NCBI RefSeq assembly: GCF_029784135.1
Contig: NC_073746.1
Location: 303,811,455 to 303,875,454, forward strand
Length of the DNA stretch: 64,000 bases
Source: Toxorhynchites rutilus septentrionalis
Taxonomy: Eukaryota > Arthropoda > Insecta > Diptera > Culicidae
Direction: 5' to 3'
Shown: positions 52,183 through 63,228 of the stretch, in pieces
Layout: each line of letters starts with the position of its first letter
Position numbering within the stretch: position 1 is the stretch's first letter
Made by a program: the position numbers and the translations under genes
Notes under the pieces: generated by a model
What the model was told of the DNA's origin: nothing
Database searches by the model: none
Seen by the model: only the letters and a program-made list of their open reading frames with translations

Positions 52183-55169
52183 ATGAACAACACTCTTATT
52201 AGCTACAACATTGGTTGTATCAGCATTAATGCTATATCTAATGCGAACAAAATTCAATCCTTGTGCACAGTTATTCGTTCAATGGATTTTGAAATCATAC
52301 TTTTACAAGAAGTCGAAAATTCTCATCTGTCCATACCAGGTTTCAATGTGATCACAAACGTAGATAGTTCCAAGAGAGGCACTGCCATAGCTCTTAAATC
52401 TCACATCCCATTTTCAAATGTTCAGCGCAGTATAGACAGTCGAATTATCTCCTTAATTGTTGCTAACTCCGTAACAATCTGCAATGTATATGCTAATTCA
52501 GGCACTCAAAATGCATCCTCTCGTGAGTTCCTCTTCAGACACACTCTCCCCAATTACCTTCGGAATTCTCCGACTCATTTAATACTTGGCGGGGATTTCA
52601 ATTGTGTCGTATCCACCAAAGATGCGACCGAGTCCAGTAACTACAGTCAAGCGCTCAGACATCTGATAGATAACCTACAGCTTTGCGATAGGAACCAAAT
52701 TGGGTTCAGTTTTGTTCGTCACAATTGTGCTTCTCGTATAGATCGAATTTATGTGTCCTCTGCCTTGATTTCACACCTTCGCACGTCAGAGTATTTCGTA
52801 ACACCTTTTTCTGATCATAAAGCGTACAAAATAAGATGCTGTCTTCCCCATCTTGGTAAACCACATGGTCGTGGATTCTGGTCAATTCGATCTCATATCC
52901 TGACTTTCGAAAACCTCGAAGAGTATGATGGTAAATGGCAACGTTGGGTAAGAGAAAAAAGAAACTATGACAGCTGGATGGCATGGTGGATAGAATATGC
53001 CAAGCCAAAAACTCTTAGCTTTTTCAAATGGAAGACAAATTTTGCATTTCGGGAGTTTCATGCTACTAATCAGTTATTATTCTACAAGCTTTGCGAATCT
53101 TATGATAATCTGTATACGAATCCTCAAGGAATAGCAGAAGTGAATAAAATTAAAGCACAGATGCTGCGGCTTCAAAGTAACTTTTCGAAAGCCTTCGAAC
53201 GAATCAATGATAAATATATATCAGGTGAAAAAATTTCATCGTTTCAACTAGGGGATCGTCTCAAACGTCGGAATAATACAGCTATTAAGACAATTAGACA
53301 AGGAAGCAATACCTTGATAAATCCTCACGAAATTGAGAGACACGTTGGTCAATATTTTCAGGAACTATACTCAGCCGTAATCTTACCTAACAATAATAAT
53401 TTCTCTAGTAACCGTGAAATCCTTCAAAATTCACCATCCAACATGCAAGCGATGGACGAGATTACTATATATAAATATTTATATATATATATAGTAAAAT
53501 ATTTTTTGCTATCAAATCTAGCACATCGAGAAAAGCTTCTGGGTGTGACGGACTCCCAAAAGAATTCTATGTTAAAACCTTTGACATAATCCATCGTCAA
53601 CTCAATCTTATAATTAATGAAGCACTCAATGGTAACATAAGGAAAAAATTTATGGATGGCGTTATTGTCCTTAGCAAGAAAAAAGGTGATGATGATACAA
53701 TCAATGGATACAGACCCATATCTCTTCTAAATTTTGATTATAAAATTCTTGCGCGCATTTTAAAGCAAAGAGTGGAAAAGGTTATAATAGAAAACAATAT
53801 TTTAAACTCAAATCAGAAATGCTCAAATTCCAAGCGAAATATATTTGAAGCTGTATGCTCTATAAAAGACAGGATCGCGGAAATAAACTTCAGGAATAGA
53901 TCTGGAAGACTTATTTTCTTTGATTTGGATCATGCTTTTGACCGTGTAAACGTGAATTATCTATTGTCTGTTATGCGGAGTATGCGTTTCCACCCTGGTA
54001 TTGTATCGCTTATCCAAAAGATCATGTCTTTGTCTCATTCTCGTGCGCTTGTGAACGGAAATCTTACCATCGAGTTTCCTATTCAATGCTCAGTCCGTCA
54101 AGGTGATCCACTGAGTATGCACCTTTTTGTCCTTTACCTGCACCCTCTCCTAGAAAAACTCACTTCCATTTGCAACCATCCCTTAGAACTCGTTGTAGCA
54201 TATGCGGACGACATATCCATAATTGTGACAGACGAATCGAAACTGGTTTTAATTAAAGAAGCGTTTATGGATTTTGGAACGTGCTCGGGAGCTTTGCTGA
54301 ATTTCGCAAAAACAACTTCAATCCTGGTAGGATGTCAACGGAATATGGCATCAAACTGTGACTGGCTCACCACTCAAGAGTCAGTGAAAATCCTGGGTAT
54401 CGTATACTTCAACTCTTTGAAACAAATCATCGATTACAACTGGGGAGACGCCATAAGAAAAACTTCACAACTCATGTGGCTCTTCAAACCACGAGTTCTA
54501 AGCATCCACCAAAAAGCTATCCTCGTGAACACGTTCGTGACATCCAAAATATGGTTCATGGCATCAGTACTCAGCACTTCTAACGCGGCTGTGGCCAAAA
54601 TGACTTCTCGAATTGGACAATTTATATGGGAACGATACCCATGTAGAGTATCAATGGAGCAATTAAAATGGGGATTGAACCTTCATCTTCCGATGCACAA
54701 ATGCAAGGCCTTGCTGATTAACCGTTTTCTAGCCTGCAAAGAACAAACTCCTTTTGCAACATCATTCAGTGCGCAGATGACGAATCCTCCTAACGTCAAC
54801 GGTATCCCCACATTATACCCATGTCTGAAGAAAATAGCCAAGGAATTGCCTTATATCCCAGAAATGGTGTTGAGGAACCCTTCTGCAAACACGATAGAGT
54901 GCTTCTATCGCGGCATGCTGAAAATGCCCAAAATCATGGAAGAACATTCAAATGTGCAATGGCATAGAGTTTGGCGAAATTTACGACATAAAACATTCAC
55001 ATCAGAAGAGAAGTCAACTTATTATTTACTAGTGAACAGAAAAATCCCAAACGCAGCAATGTTCTTCAGACAGGGTCGAACAGACAATGAAATGTGTAAC
55101 CTTTGCCAGAATGAAGTTGAAGATCTTGAACATAAGTTTTCTACATGTATACGTGTGCAGCACCTGTAG
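52183..55169 (+). pseudogene. LINE ORF2 (AP endonuclease and RT), broken by a TA repeat
   Basis: The frame 52183-53589 starts with the endonuclease: SYNIGCISINA, ILLQEVEN, LGGDFNCVV, RIDRIYVSS and FSDHKAY, all catalytic blocks present. A (TA)n run at 53466-53502 expands inside the coding sequence and shifts the frame. The reading resumes as KASGCDGLPKEFYVK (about 53535) and runs to 55169 with NGYRPISLLN, FFDLDHAFDRV, SVRQGDPLSMHLF and VVAYADDISII. A CxxC...H...C finger (CNLCQNEVEDLEHKFSTC) closes it. Apart from the repeat, both halves look well kept, so the copy may be fairly young. Confidence 0.8.
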
Positions 55170-55424
55170 AATCATCTTCTAGCGAAATTGGAGGCAATTT
55201 TGAATCGAAGATCAAATTTTCAAATGTTCCTAATTCCTGAATTAAAAAGTGTAAATAGAGATTTAAAAAATAAGGCTCTGAAAATGTTTATTGTATACGT
55301 AAACTTTGTTCTAGATGTCAATAATGTTCTTACAGTAGAAGCACTTGATTTTAATCTAAGTTGTTATTGTTTTTAGATGTATAGTTAAGCGAGTTCCAAA
55401 TAAACGTTTTTATAAAAAAAAACA

Positions 55425-56860
55425 TTCCGATGCGAAACCGAAAGCAGAAGCTCAACAAAAAAAATCAGGACTCTTCCTTTGTGTGGCCATAAACATGCTT
55501 TGAGCGTTCAATTTCCCAAATCAGCCAATTCTGTCGATTCTCGCCGATGTCACAAAATGAATCTACAAACTGTGAGCTAACTGAAAACCCCTGTTCCCAA
55601 ATGAACTTATCATATTTTAAGACGCAAACAATGCTCCCGAACGGCACATAAATATTTCATAAATCCTACATTCCCAACCCCCATATCGCTGCTGACAGGA
55701 CCAGGGAAAGCATCTCTCCCGGCCCATGTACATATCTCAAAAATCTTCCACTCGCAATCCATATTCATAAATACATCCACCGTGTCTTTCACAGTCGAAA
55801 ATCATGATTTATGTATCGCCAAAATCAATTCCAGCATACCTGAAATGCTTCCCTCCTCCCGCACACCCCTCCCACCCAAACAGTCGCAAAGTGAGACCAC
55901 TCTTCCTTCCACGACTCAATCATTGAGTAAACATTGACAGGGCGGAACGCCGAGCGTCGGGGCGAGGAGCCAAACGGAAATTCCACCGTATGAAGGTTAT
56001 GTCACTTTTGTTTTCCAGCCATACATCTCGAGGGCGAAATGCACCTTTATTGCCAATTCAGGATGAGAATAAAGATTTTACAAGAATTGCTCCCATGATT
56101 CCTCGCAAGCACACCCACCCTCCGTATATCGTTCGATAGTCTCCCGTCCTCCTCCTTCTCTTCCTCCACATCATTCTCGAGCCCGAGCAGAGATAAAAAG
56201 ACAATCGTCATCCTGGGAAGGCAGTGAAGGCAAACGAAATATGAGAAATGACAGGCGAATCCCTCCCACGGAATCGAAATGGATATGTTTTATTAAACGC
56301 GAACGAAAGCGACACATCCTTGGCGCTGATAAATGGTCCTCCGGAAGAAATATTGACTGCGGATGTGAGCGGAATATGTTTGAACGCTGGCAGCTGGCAG
56401 TGGTAAATGCAATCGAATTTCGCCACCAACTGTTGGAGGAACCTCGTCCGCAGTATTGGCAAGCAGGTTAGGTTAAGTTGATTAGGGAACGGAAACAGAA
56501 GACTGCTCACTCCAAGCCACACCTAAAGGTTGGGATTGTTTTTTATACGTTACTTTTCTTTCCTTTTGACGAATGATGCTGCCAATGGCTACATTATGCC
56601 CTGATGTGACTTCCCTGAGGTAGTGTACCGTCTTGTGGAGATGCTTTGGCTTCCGGAAGGTTTCTATAGAATCATATTATGACACCATATTTCGAAGAAT
56701 TTACCGACATTGCTTGACTCCACAAGCATTTTTATCAGTATTCTTAGATTACAGTAAATTTAAAAATATCCATAGATTTAGGGGATTGTTTCAATAAATC
56801 AACAACAGAGATGAGCGGAAACGCGTGAAACAATTGAGAAACACATGAAAAAAAATCGAT
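55425..56860. other. Unassigned, less AT-rich intergenic stretch
   Basis: No gene or known repeat is recognised. It differs in composition from its surroundings (pyrimidine-rich tracts at 56100-56175) and shows no copy elsewhere in the window. It may be single-copy host DNA or intron. Confidence 0.4.
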
Positions 56861-57500
56861 AGGTAATGTCGGAAACATAGCCAGAGAGGCGTAGAACTAC
56901 ACCAAGGGCTGTAAATTTGAATAACTTATGGAATATCCAAGTACTTTTTCAGTATCTCTTTACAAAACTACATCTCCAACACCCCAAAAACATCATTCCC
57001 AAAGAAATAATTTACAAATTATTCTACGCAACACCTTTCGCAGAACGGCAACAGAAAAACCGAACCGAATGAGTTGTGTTGGCGGCGGCAGCGGCCACAG
57101 CAACCGCAACGGAACAAATTCTCAACATCAGTTTCCCACCAAAGAACAAAGCTCTCATCCCTGCTTCACATCCAACTTGAAACGTGCTGCAGTTTGACGC
57201 CACTTTAAAACAATGCTCCAATTCCCGGAAATTGAATGATGGATCGATAAATGTCACAAACAACTCCGAAAACTTGGATCAATTTGACCAATCAAAACAT
57301 TGGATTGAGCTCGTTTAGATTATGCTTGACATTTTACAATTATTTAATTGTTTGTTTTCCATTTTTCCATTGTGTTGTAGAATTATTTCCAACCGATTGA
57401 TGCAAACATATTTGCGATCTATCGAGAAATGGTCGAGTTATAAGCGTTTGAAATCTGTCACTATTTCCTACATGACATTCAATGGCTTTCATTGACTGAG
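56861..57500. mobile_element. Inverted-repeat family member with shared terminus
   Basis: It begins GGTAATGTCGGAAACATAGC, CAGAGAGGCGTAGAACTACA (a diverged form of the end at 29510-29553). It contains the block shared with 35037-35310. It then carries an arm related to 7600-7860 (GATTGATGCAAACATATTTG, CGATCTATCGAGAAATGGTC, GAGTTATAAGCG). Confidence 0.5.
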
Positions 57501-58597
57501 AATTCACGTAATCGTTTTTCGCACAAAAGATACCCCACCATGCTTATGTACTGGAATCGGTACAAGGTCAGTATTCAAATTGCGGGTATGGCCCATTGCG
57601 CTCCAGTTGCTTTATCTGTGACATTCATATGTTGTTGCTGCGAAAGGTTTCTTCTGGTTAGTGTGTCGTCGTTCTGTTGCCAAGTGCGGCAGCAGTTCCA
57701 TTTTTCAAACGATAGATGGGCGTACAGACTTATACCGATACTTTTGATATGAGTGAACAGCATGACGTTGTAGTTTTTTTATACAGTTCCTTTCTGGTCA
57801 TGTTAGCTTCAGGCAGTATCTTTTAGCCATTCTTTAAAATTTTCAAATTCTCATTTTGAAGGCTACGAGCTTTAAGCTTTTGACTGTTTGTGTGTGTGTG
57901 TGTGTGTTTATGTGTGTATTTGTTTGAACGTTTGTGGGTGTTTTGTATATCGATGGGATTTCTGACATAGCACTACATCTTTCATTGTAAGTTCAAAGTT
58001 TCAAAAACGAGAGCGATACATCGGAGGAACAATATTTTGAGCGTTAATAAAACGAAAAACTGCTTCGAAGAAATACTATTGAAAAATTATAAATATAGGT
58101 ACCTCCAATAAATTCCATTTCAGTCGCGATTAGACTGTGGTTGAGGTATGATGCATGGAGAATGGATATGAATTCGCACACATTTGTGCAATAGAATAGG
58201 TGTTTCCCGTGAGGCAATCGTATTCAATCCATGTACCATCATGTTACAATCATGTTTAGGGACACAGCAAGCTCGCCGAGTCTAGAGTGAACGTGATTAA
58301 AATTCATTTTTTTGATTTATTCCAAAAAATCTGCCATTTTCCGGCCCACTGTTCTCATTTTATGGAAAAGTAATTGTAAGAGTTTTCATCACGAATTATC
58401 ATCATCATGCTCCCAAAACTTCATCAACAGGATCACAAATCTAACATTATGGCTTGAGTATATCCATACTATTACGAAAATAATAATAGTTTATCAACGT
58501 CTATCATTCTATCCAAGCGAAAATGAAAATATTTATTCATCCATTTGTTGAGGATTGATTTAGATACAACTTCAAACAAATAATTGTTACGCCAACG
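57501..58597. other. Unassigned stretch with GT microsatellite
   Basis: A (GT)n run with interruptions lies at about 57888-57925. No gene is recognised. TTTCAAAAACGAGAGCGATACATC and GAGCGTTAATAAAACG near 57990-58050 are a diverged type-B arm (compare 58687-58740). Confidence 0.45.
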
Positions 58598-58637
58598 GTA
58601 GTCCTACGTTCACCATGCGTTCGCCAACCCACCCCTA

Positions 58638-59420
58638 GTTTTGACGTAGGACTACGTCTTTCATTTCTATACCGGGGTGTAAAATCAAAGTTTCGAAAAC
58701 GAAAGCGTTACGCCGGAGACCGAGATTGAGCGTTAATAGCTCCTAAACAACTGAACGAAATGGTATGATAAACACTTCATTCGATAGATAAAATGTCTAC
58801 GCGTTCTATACTTGTTACTTTCTGATCCAAAAACTTGTTTCAATAGTCTTAAAATTGATTTCAAAACAGGCTATTGAAATCACCAATCGGTATATAAGCG
58901 AGCGACGCTCGGAAATCCACTCAGTTCTAATTGAACAGCGATTGGAGCATGTTGTCGCTGTTGTGGTGAAGCTCTTCGTTTATCATGAAAGCGCGAAAGA
59001 ACGGTGTCACCAAGAGCCTGTTTGTGCACCTTAGGCCAGAAGGGAACCCATCAGGAGGAGAGTGATGCCACAAACTGTTCCCCGGGAAGATCTCGAAGCA
59101 GCCGCTACACACACACACATACACGCGCGGAATTCTTTCCGTTTGGATGCCATTCAGCATCGAGAATGATCCGGAAAATAATCTGCCAGTTCCTCTGGGA
59201 ATTTAAAAATACATTCATGTGAAAGAGTTTATTTGAATGTTTTCTATCCATGTAACACTGTGACCAAATACATTTGGTTTTGTGATTTTTCAATCAATTG
59301 CAATTAACAGAATAGCTTCTGAAGATTATTCTTCCCCATCAGTAGAATATTTCCGTATCCAATATTGGATACAACCTTGTGCATCCAACGTAACACTCTC
59401 GTTTTCGAAGTCCCCAATAT
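58638..59420 (+). mobile_element. Promoter-carrying repeat (type B), full copy
   Basis: It starts TTGACGTAGGACTACGTCTT, TCATTTCTATACCGGGGTG. It continues through AGGCTATTGAAATCACCAAT, the TATATAAG/TCAGTT promoter (58888-58925), a leader, a 20-odd-codon frame (MKARKNGVTKSLFVHLRPEG), an (AC)n tract at 59106-59125 and AAAATAATCTGCCAGTTCCT. It is collinear with the minus-strand copy at 31835-32636. No transposase is present. Confidence 0.65.
58888..58925 (+). promoter_or_regulatory. TATA plus initiator promoter in type-B repeat
   Basis: TATATAAGCGAGCGACGCTC, then CCACTCAGTT, has the same 32-nt TATA-to-A spacing as 32350-32395 although the sequence between has changed. The leader TTGAACAGCGATTGGAGCAT is also conserved. 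Confidence 0.6.
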
Positions 59421-59810
59421 TCATTCATTCAGAATGAATTCAGATTCAACTTCAAACAAATGATCTCTAAATCAACGATAGTCCTACGTCACCCTTGCGG
59501 TTATACCATAGATATAACCCACTTCCTGTTTTTTGCGCTCACTTCAAACGGACGACTTCGGGGCTCGGTTCATGCTTCATGTGCACTAGTAGACTCGAGA
59601 TATGTAATCGGCCAATTTTCGTTCGAGGGTAATTCTGTGCATAAAATGTTTGTACTAAAGAGTTAATTTGGATAAGTTTCATCCCAAAATAATATTCTAA
59701 GTGTTATGCAAGTGAATGAAAAAAAATCGTAGTCCTACGTCAACAATGAGGTCATATCTTCCACCTTTCATATGTTTTTAAACGGTTTTATTTAGCTTGC
59801 CCTGTAATCT
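59421..59810. other. Spacer with two terminal motifs
   Basis: GATAGTCCTACGTCACCCTT, GCGGTTATACCATAGATATA (59475-59515) and GTAGTCCTACGTCAACAATG (59731-59750) are two more copies of the shared end motif. No gene is recognised. Confidence 0.45.
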
Positions 59811-60111
59811 GTTTGTATGTTTGTATGTTTGTATGTTTGTATGTTTGTATGTTTGTATGTTTGTATGTTTGTATGTTTGTATGTTTGTATGTTTGTATGT
59901 TTGTATGTTTGTATGTTTGTATGTTTGTATGTTTGTATGTTTGTATGTTTGTATGTTTGTATGTTTGTATGTTTGTATGTTTGTATGTTTGTATGTTTGT
60001 ATGTTTGTATGTTTGTATGTTTGTATGTTTGTATGTTTGTATGTTTGTATGTTTGTATGTTTGTATGTTTGTATGTTTGTATGTTTGTATGTTTGTATGT
60101 TTGTATGTTTG
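59811..60111. repeat. 8-bp microsatellite (GTTTGTAT)n, about 37 copies
   Basis: The unit is repeated without visible interruption for 301 bp. Because 8 is not a multiple of 3 and no frame contains a stop, several frames stay open and encode a MFVCLYVC-type artefact. On the minus strand it reads as alternating ACAT and ACAA, directly beyond the poly(A) of the retrotransposon. Confidence 0.95.
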
Positions 60112-60287
60112 TTTTTTTTTTTTTTTTTTTTTTTGTAGAAGGTGGAAATCTTGCATAGACACCCAGTCGCCATGTTGACCGGATAGTGTGAGATTCCTAC
60201 TCACCAAAAACCACCTCCTTCTTCATGCCGTTTCTCTCCCGGAACCACCGTTTGGTATTACTTCGGGAGGAGGCTGTGCTTATGCAC

Positions 60288-63228
60288 TCATTGCTCTGTG
60301 TTTCCTACGCTCATTCTTTGGTCTGCTCTCCATTTTCGTTGGAGTTCCGTCATTATTGTGACTATGACACAATTCACTGCGTTCCACGAGTTCTCGCTTT
60401 TACACATTTCGTGTACGATGTTATCGGCATTCAAATTGAGTCCGCATGCAGCGATCAACTCTCTTCTCTGCTGGACAAATCGAGGACATTCGAAGACCAC
60501 GTGTTCCGCTGTTTCTTCTACTTGACCACACTCAGGACAGGATGGTGAGTTCGCGTGTCCGAACCTGTTCAAGTACCGCCTAAAACATCCATGACCAGAC
60601 AGAAATTGGGTCAAGTGGAAATTTACTTCTCCATGCTTGCGCCCAATCCACTTCGTGATATTCGGAATTAGTCGGTGGGTCCATCGACCGTTAGGTGTGT
60701 TGTTCCACACCTGTTGCCACTTCCGTATTGACTCTAGTCGTGATCTTTTTCGCAGTTCTCTGTTATTTTGCACGTCCGTTGTTTTTTCCTCGTAGCGTAC
60801 GCTGTCTTCAACCAGGATAATGTCGATGGGAATCATTCCCGCTATCACGCATACCGCTTCTGCAGATATCGTTCGATATGCACTCGATACTCTCATCGCC
60901 ATTACTCTGAGCGTTCTGTTTAGCAGCGTCCGATTTTGTCTTACTTCGAGCGCTGCCATCCAGACCGGACCACCGTAACGGAGTATCGATGTGGATACGC
61001 TGGCCAGAAGGCGCCTCTTGCTACTACATGACCCTGCGTTGTTCGGCATAATTTTAGCCATCCCTGTTGCGACCTTTGCTGCTTTCTCACATGCATATCT
61101 CACGTGGCTCTTGAAATTGAGTCGATCGTCAAGGATAACACCCAGGTACTTCAGTTCCCGTTTGGAACAGATACTGTGTTCCCCAACGGTGATTTTCGCT
61201 TGCTCCACAACTTTGCAGTTGCTGACCAACACCATCTCGGTTTTCTGGTGTGCTATCTGCAGTTTAGAGTCGTTCATCCATTCTTCAACGGTTTTGATTG
61301 CCTCTGTACCCAACATTTCGACTTCTTCTCGGGATTCTCCGATCACCGTCAATAAAACATCATCAGCAAAACCAGTGATTTGTACGCCCCTGGGAAGCTT
61401 CAACAACAACACACCATCGTACATCGCGTTCCACAGTGTTGGGCCCAGAATGGAGCCTTGTGGAACCCCCGCTGTAATTTTATACGATTTCTGCCCTGTC
61501 ACTGTATCATAAACTAAGACTCGGTTCTGGAAGTAGCTTTTCAGAATTTTACATACGTAGTCCGGGACTAGTAACCTATGTAGCGCTATCGCGATAGCTT
61601 CCCAACTGGCACTGTTGAATGCGTTTTTCACATCGATCGTGATTACGGCACAATAACTATTTCCGCGTCTTTTTTGCTTCAATGCTTTGCCGGCTGTCTC
61701 GGTTACTGACATGATAGCATCCATTGTCGATCTTTTTTTCCGGAACCCAAACTGCATTTTAGAGAGTCCGTATTCACCTTCACGTTCTGTGCACTTCATC
61801 AATCTGTTGAGAATGATCTTTCCCTGGAGGTTTCCCTGGTTTTGGTAGCAGTACCAGTCTTTGTCTTTTCCAGGTATCCGGAAAGTATCCATCATCGAGG
61901 CATTTCTGCAGCGTTGCCCTAAATATATCCGGGTACGCTTGAACCGCAGCTTTGACAGCCACGTTGGGGATTCCGTCTGGGCCTGGCGCTTTTTTAATTT
62001 TTAATTTTTTAACTGCCGCTATCAGCTCCTCTGTAGTACCTTTCTCGACAGAATCTTCGTTATGGTCGTATGGTGTAGGTGGCCAGCTCATAGGATCATG
62101 CTGCGGGAAAAGCCCTTCAATAATACTGTTCAGCTTGTCCGGGCAGGTCTCTTGGGGCGTCGAGGGACCTTTAAGTTTTGACATCACCACTCTATAGGCA
62201 TTGCCCCAAGGATTCGCATCAACGTCGCGGCACAGTTCTTTGAAGCAGTTCTTTCTGCTGATTCTTATTTCGCTCTTGAGCGCGGCTCTCGCCGCTCTGA
62301 ACACTTCCCTGCACTCTGTTCTTTCGGTGTCAATCCTAGCCCTTTGCATTCCCCGTCTGGCTCGGAGACAGCTTATCCGCAGTGTGTTAATTGTCTCGTT
62401 CCACCAATATACTGGACGGCGATCGTTTTTTGGCGTTGATTTCCGCATCATGGTGACGTCACATGCTCTCGTTACAACCTCTGTCAGTTCGACTGCATTT
62501 AAAGTAGAAGTTGTTCGATCCACCTGGAGTGCTTCGATGAAGAGGTTCTTGTCAAACTCCTTCAGCTTCCACTTCTTACACTTTGTTCTCGTCCCTCTCC
62601 TTGTTAATGGCGACTGAGTACTGACGGTGTAGCGAATCGCTTGGTGATCACTGTTGGTATAATCCTCGCACACTCTCCAGTTTATGTTCGATGCTAACGA
62701 CGGGCTGCAGAAGGTTACATCAATAATTGACTCTCTCCCATCCCTGCGAAAAGTGCTAGTAGAGCCCTCATTAACTAGTCTTATATTCAGCTTTGACAGT
62801 CCTTCGAGCAGACTAAACCCCCTCGCATTGGTAAATCTGCTCCCCCACTCTACTGCCCAGGCGTTGAAGTCCCCGTCGATGACTATGGGATGCCGTCCGA
62901 TGAGCTCTTCCGTTATATTGTGGAGCATCTGGTCGAACTGCTCAATCGTCCATCTCGGGGGTGCATAGCAGCTGCATACAAAGATGTCGTTAATTTTGAC
63001 AATCACGAACCCTTCATATTCACTGGATACAACTTCCTGGAAGGGGTATTTTCCCAACGTCGTAATTGCGGCTATTTTAGCTTTATCGGTTACCCAATTT
63101 CCGTTGTCTGGGGGTACCTGATACGGCTCTGCTATGATCGCCACATCGCATTTGATTTCATATGCGGCTTGCCATAGCAATTGTTGTGCCGTGTCGCAGT
63201 GGTTGAGATTTATTTGTGTTACCTCCAT
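60288..63228 (-). pseudogene. R1-clade ORF2 (AP endonuclease, RT), one deletion
   Basis: The ATG at 63228 opens MEVTQINLNHCDTAQQLLWQ, the standard R1-clade endonuclease start, followed by VIDGDFNAWAVEWGSR, STSTFRRDGRESIIDVTFCS and YTNSDHQAIRY. A linker with KAPGPDGIPN leads to LVLLPKPGKPPG at about 61830. There a deletion removes the next RT block and shifts the frame. It resumes with KIILNRLMKC, MQFGFRKKRSTMDAI, ITIDVKNAFNSASW, AGVPQGSILGPTLWN and GFADDVLL (about 61365). The C-terminal part has ELKYLGVILDDRL and a CPECGQVEETAEHVVFEC finger. The stop is at 60288. Apart from the single lesion the protein is well preserved. Confidence 0.85.

Larger units (their letters stand above)
51184..55424 (+). 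mobile_element. L1-like LINE without RNase H
   Basis: ORF1 remnant, endonuclease and reverse transcriptase are in order, then a 3' UTR with AATAAA (55400-55405) and a short A tail to about 55424. The RT signature SVRQGDPLS with FDLDHAFDRV and the absence of RNase H suggest the L1/Tx1 side of the LINE tree; the clade is uncertain. It interrupts a Tc1 fragment at its 5' side and is 5'-truncated. Confidence 0.7.

Noticed and set aside
59778..60207. Long overlapping ORFs of 113-139 residues on both strands
   Set aside because: They are translations of the 8-bp microsatellite, which has no stop in several frames.
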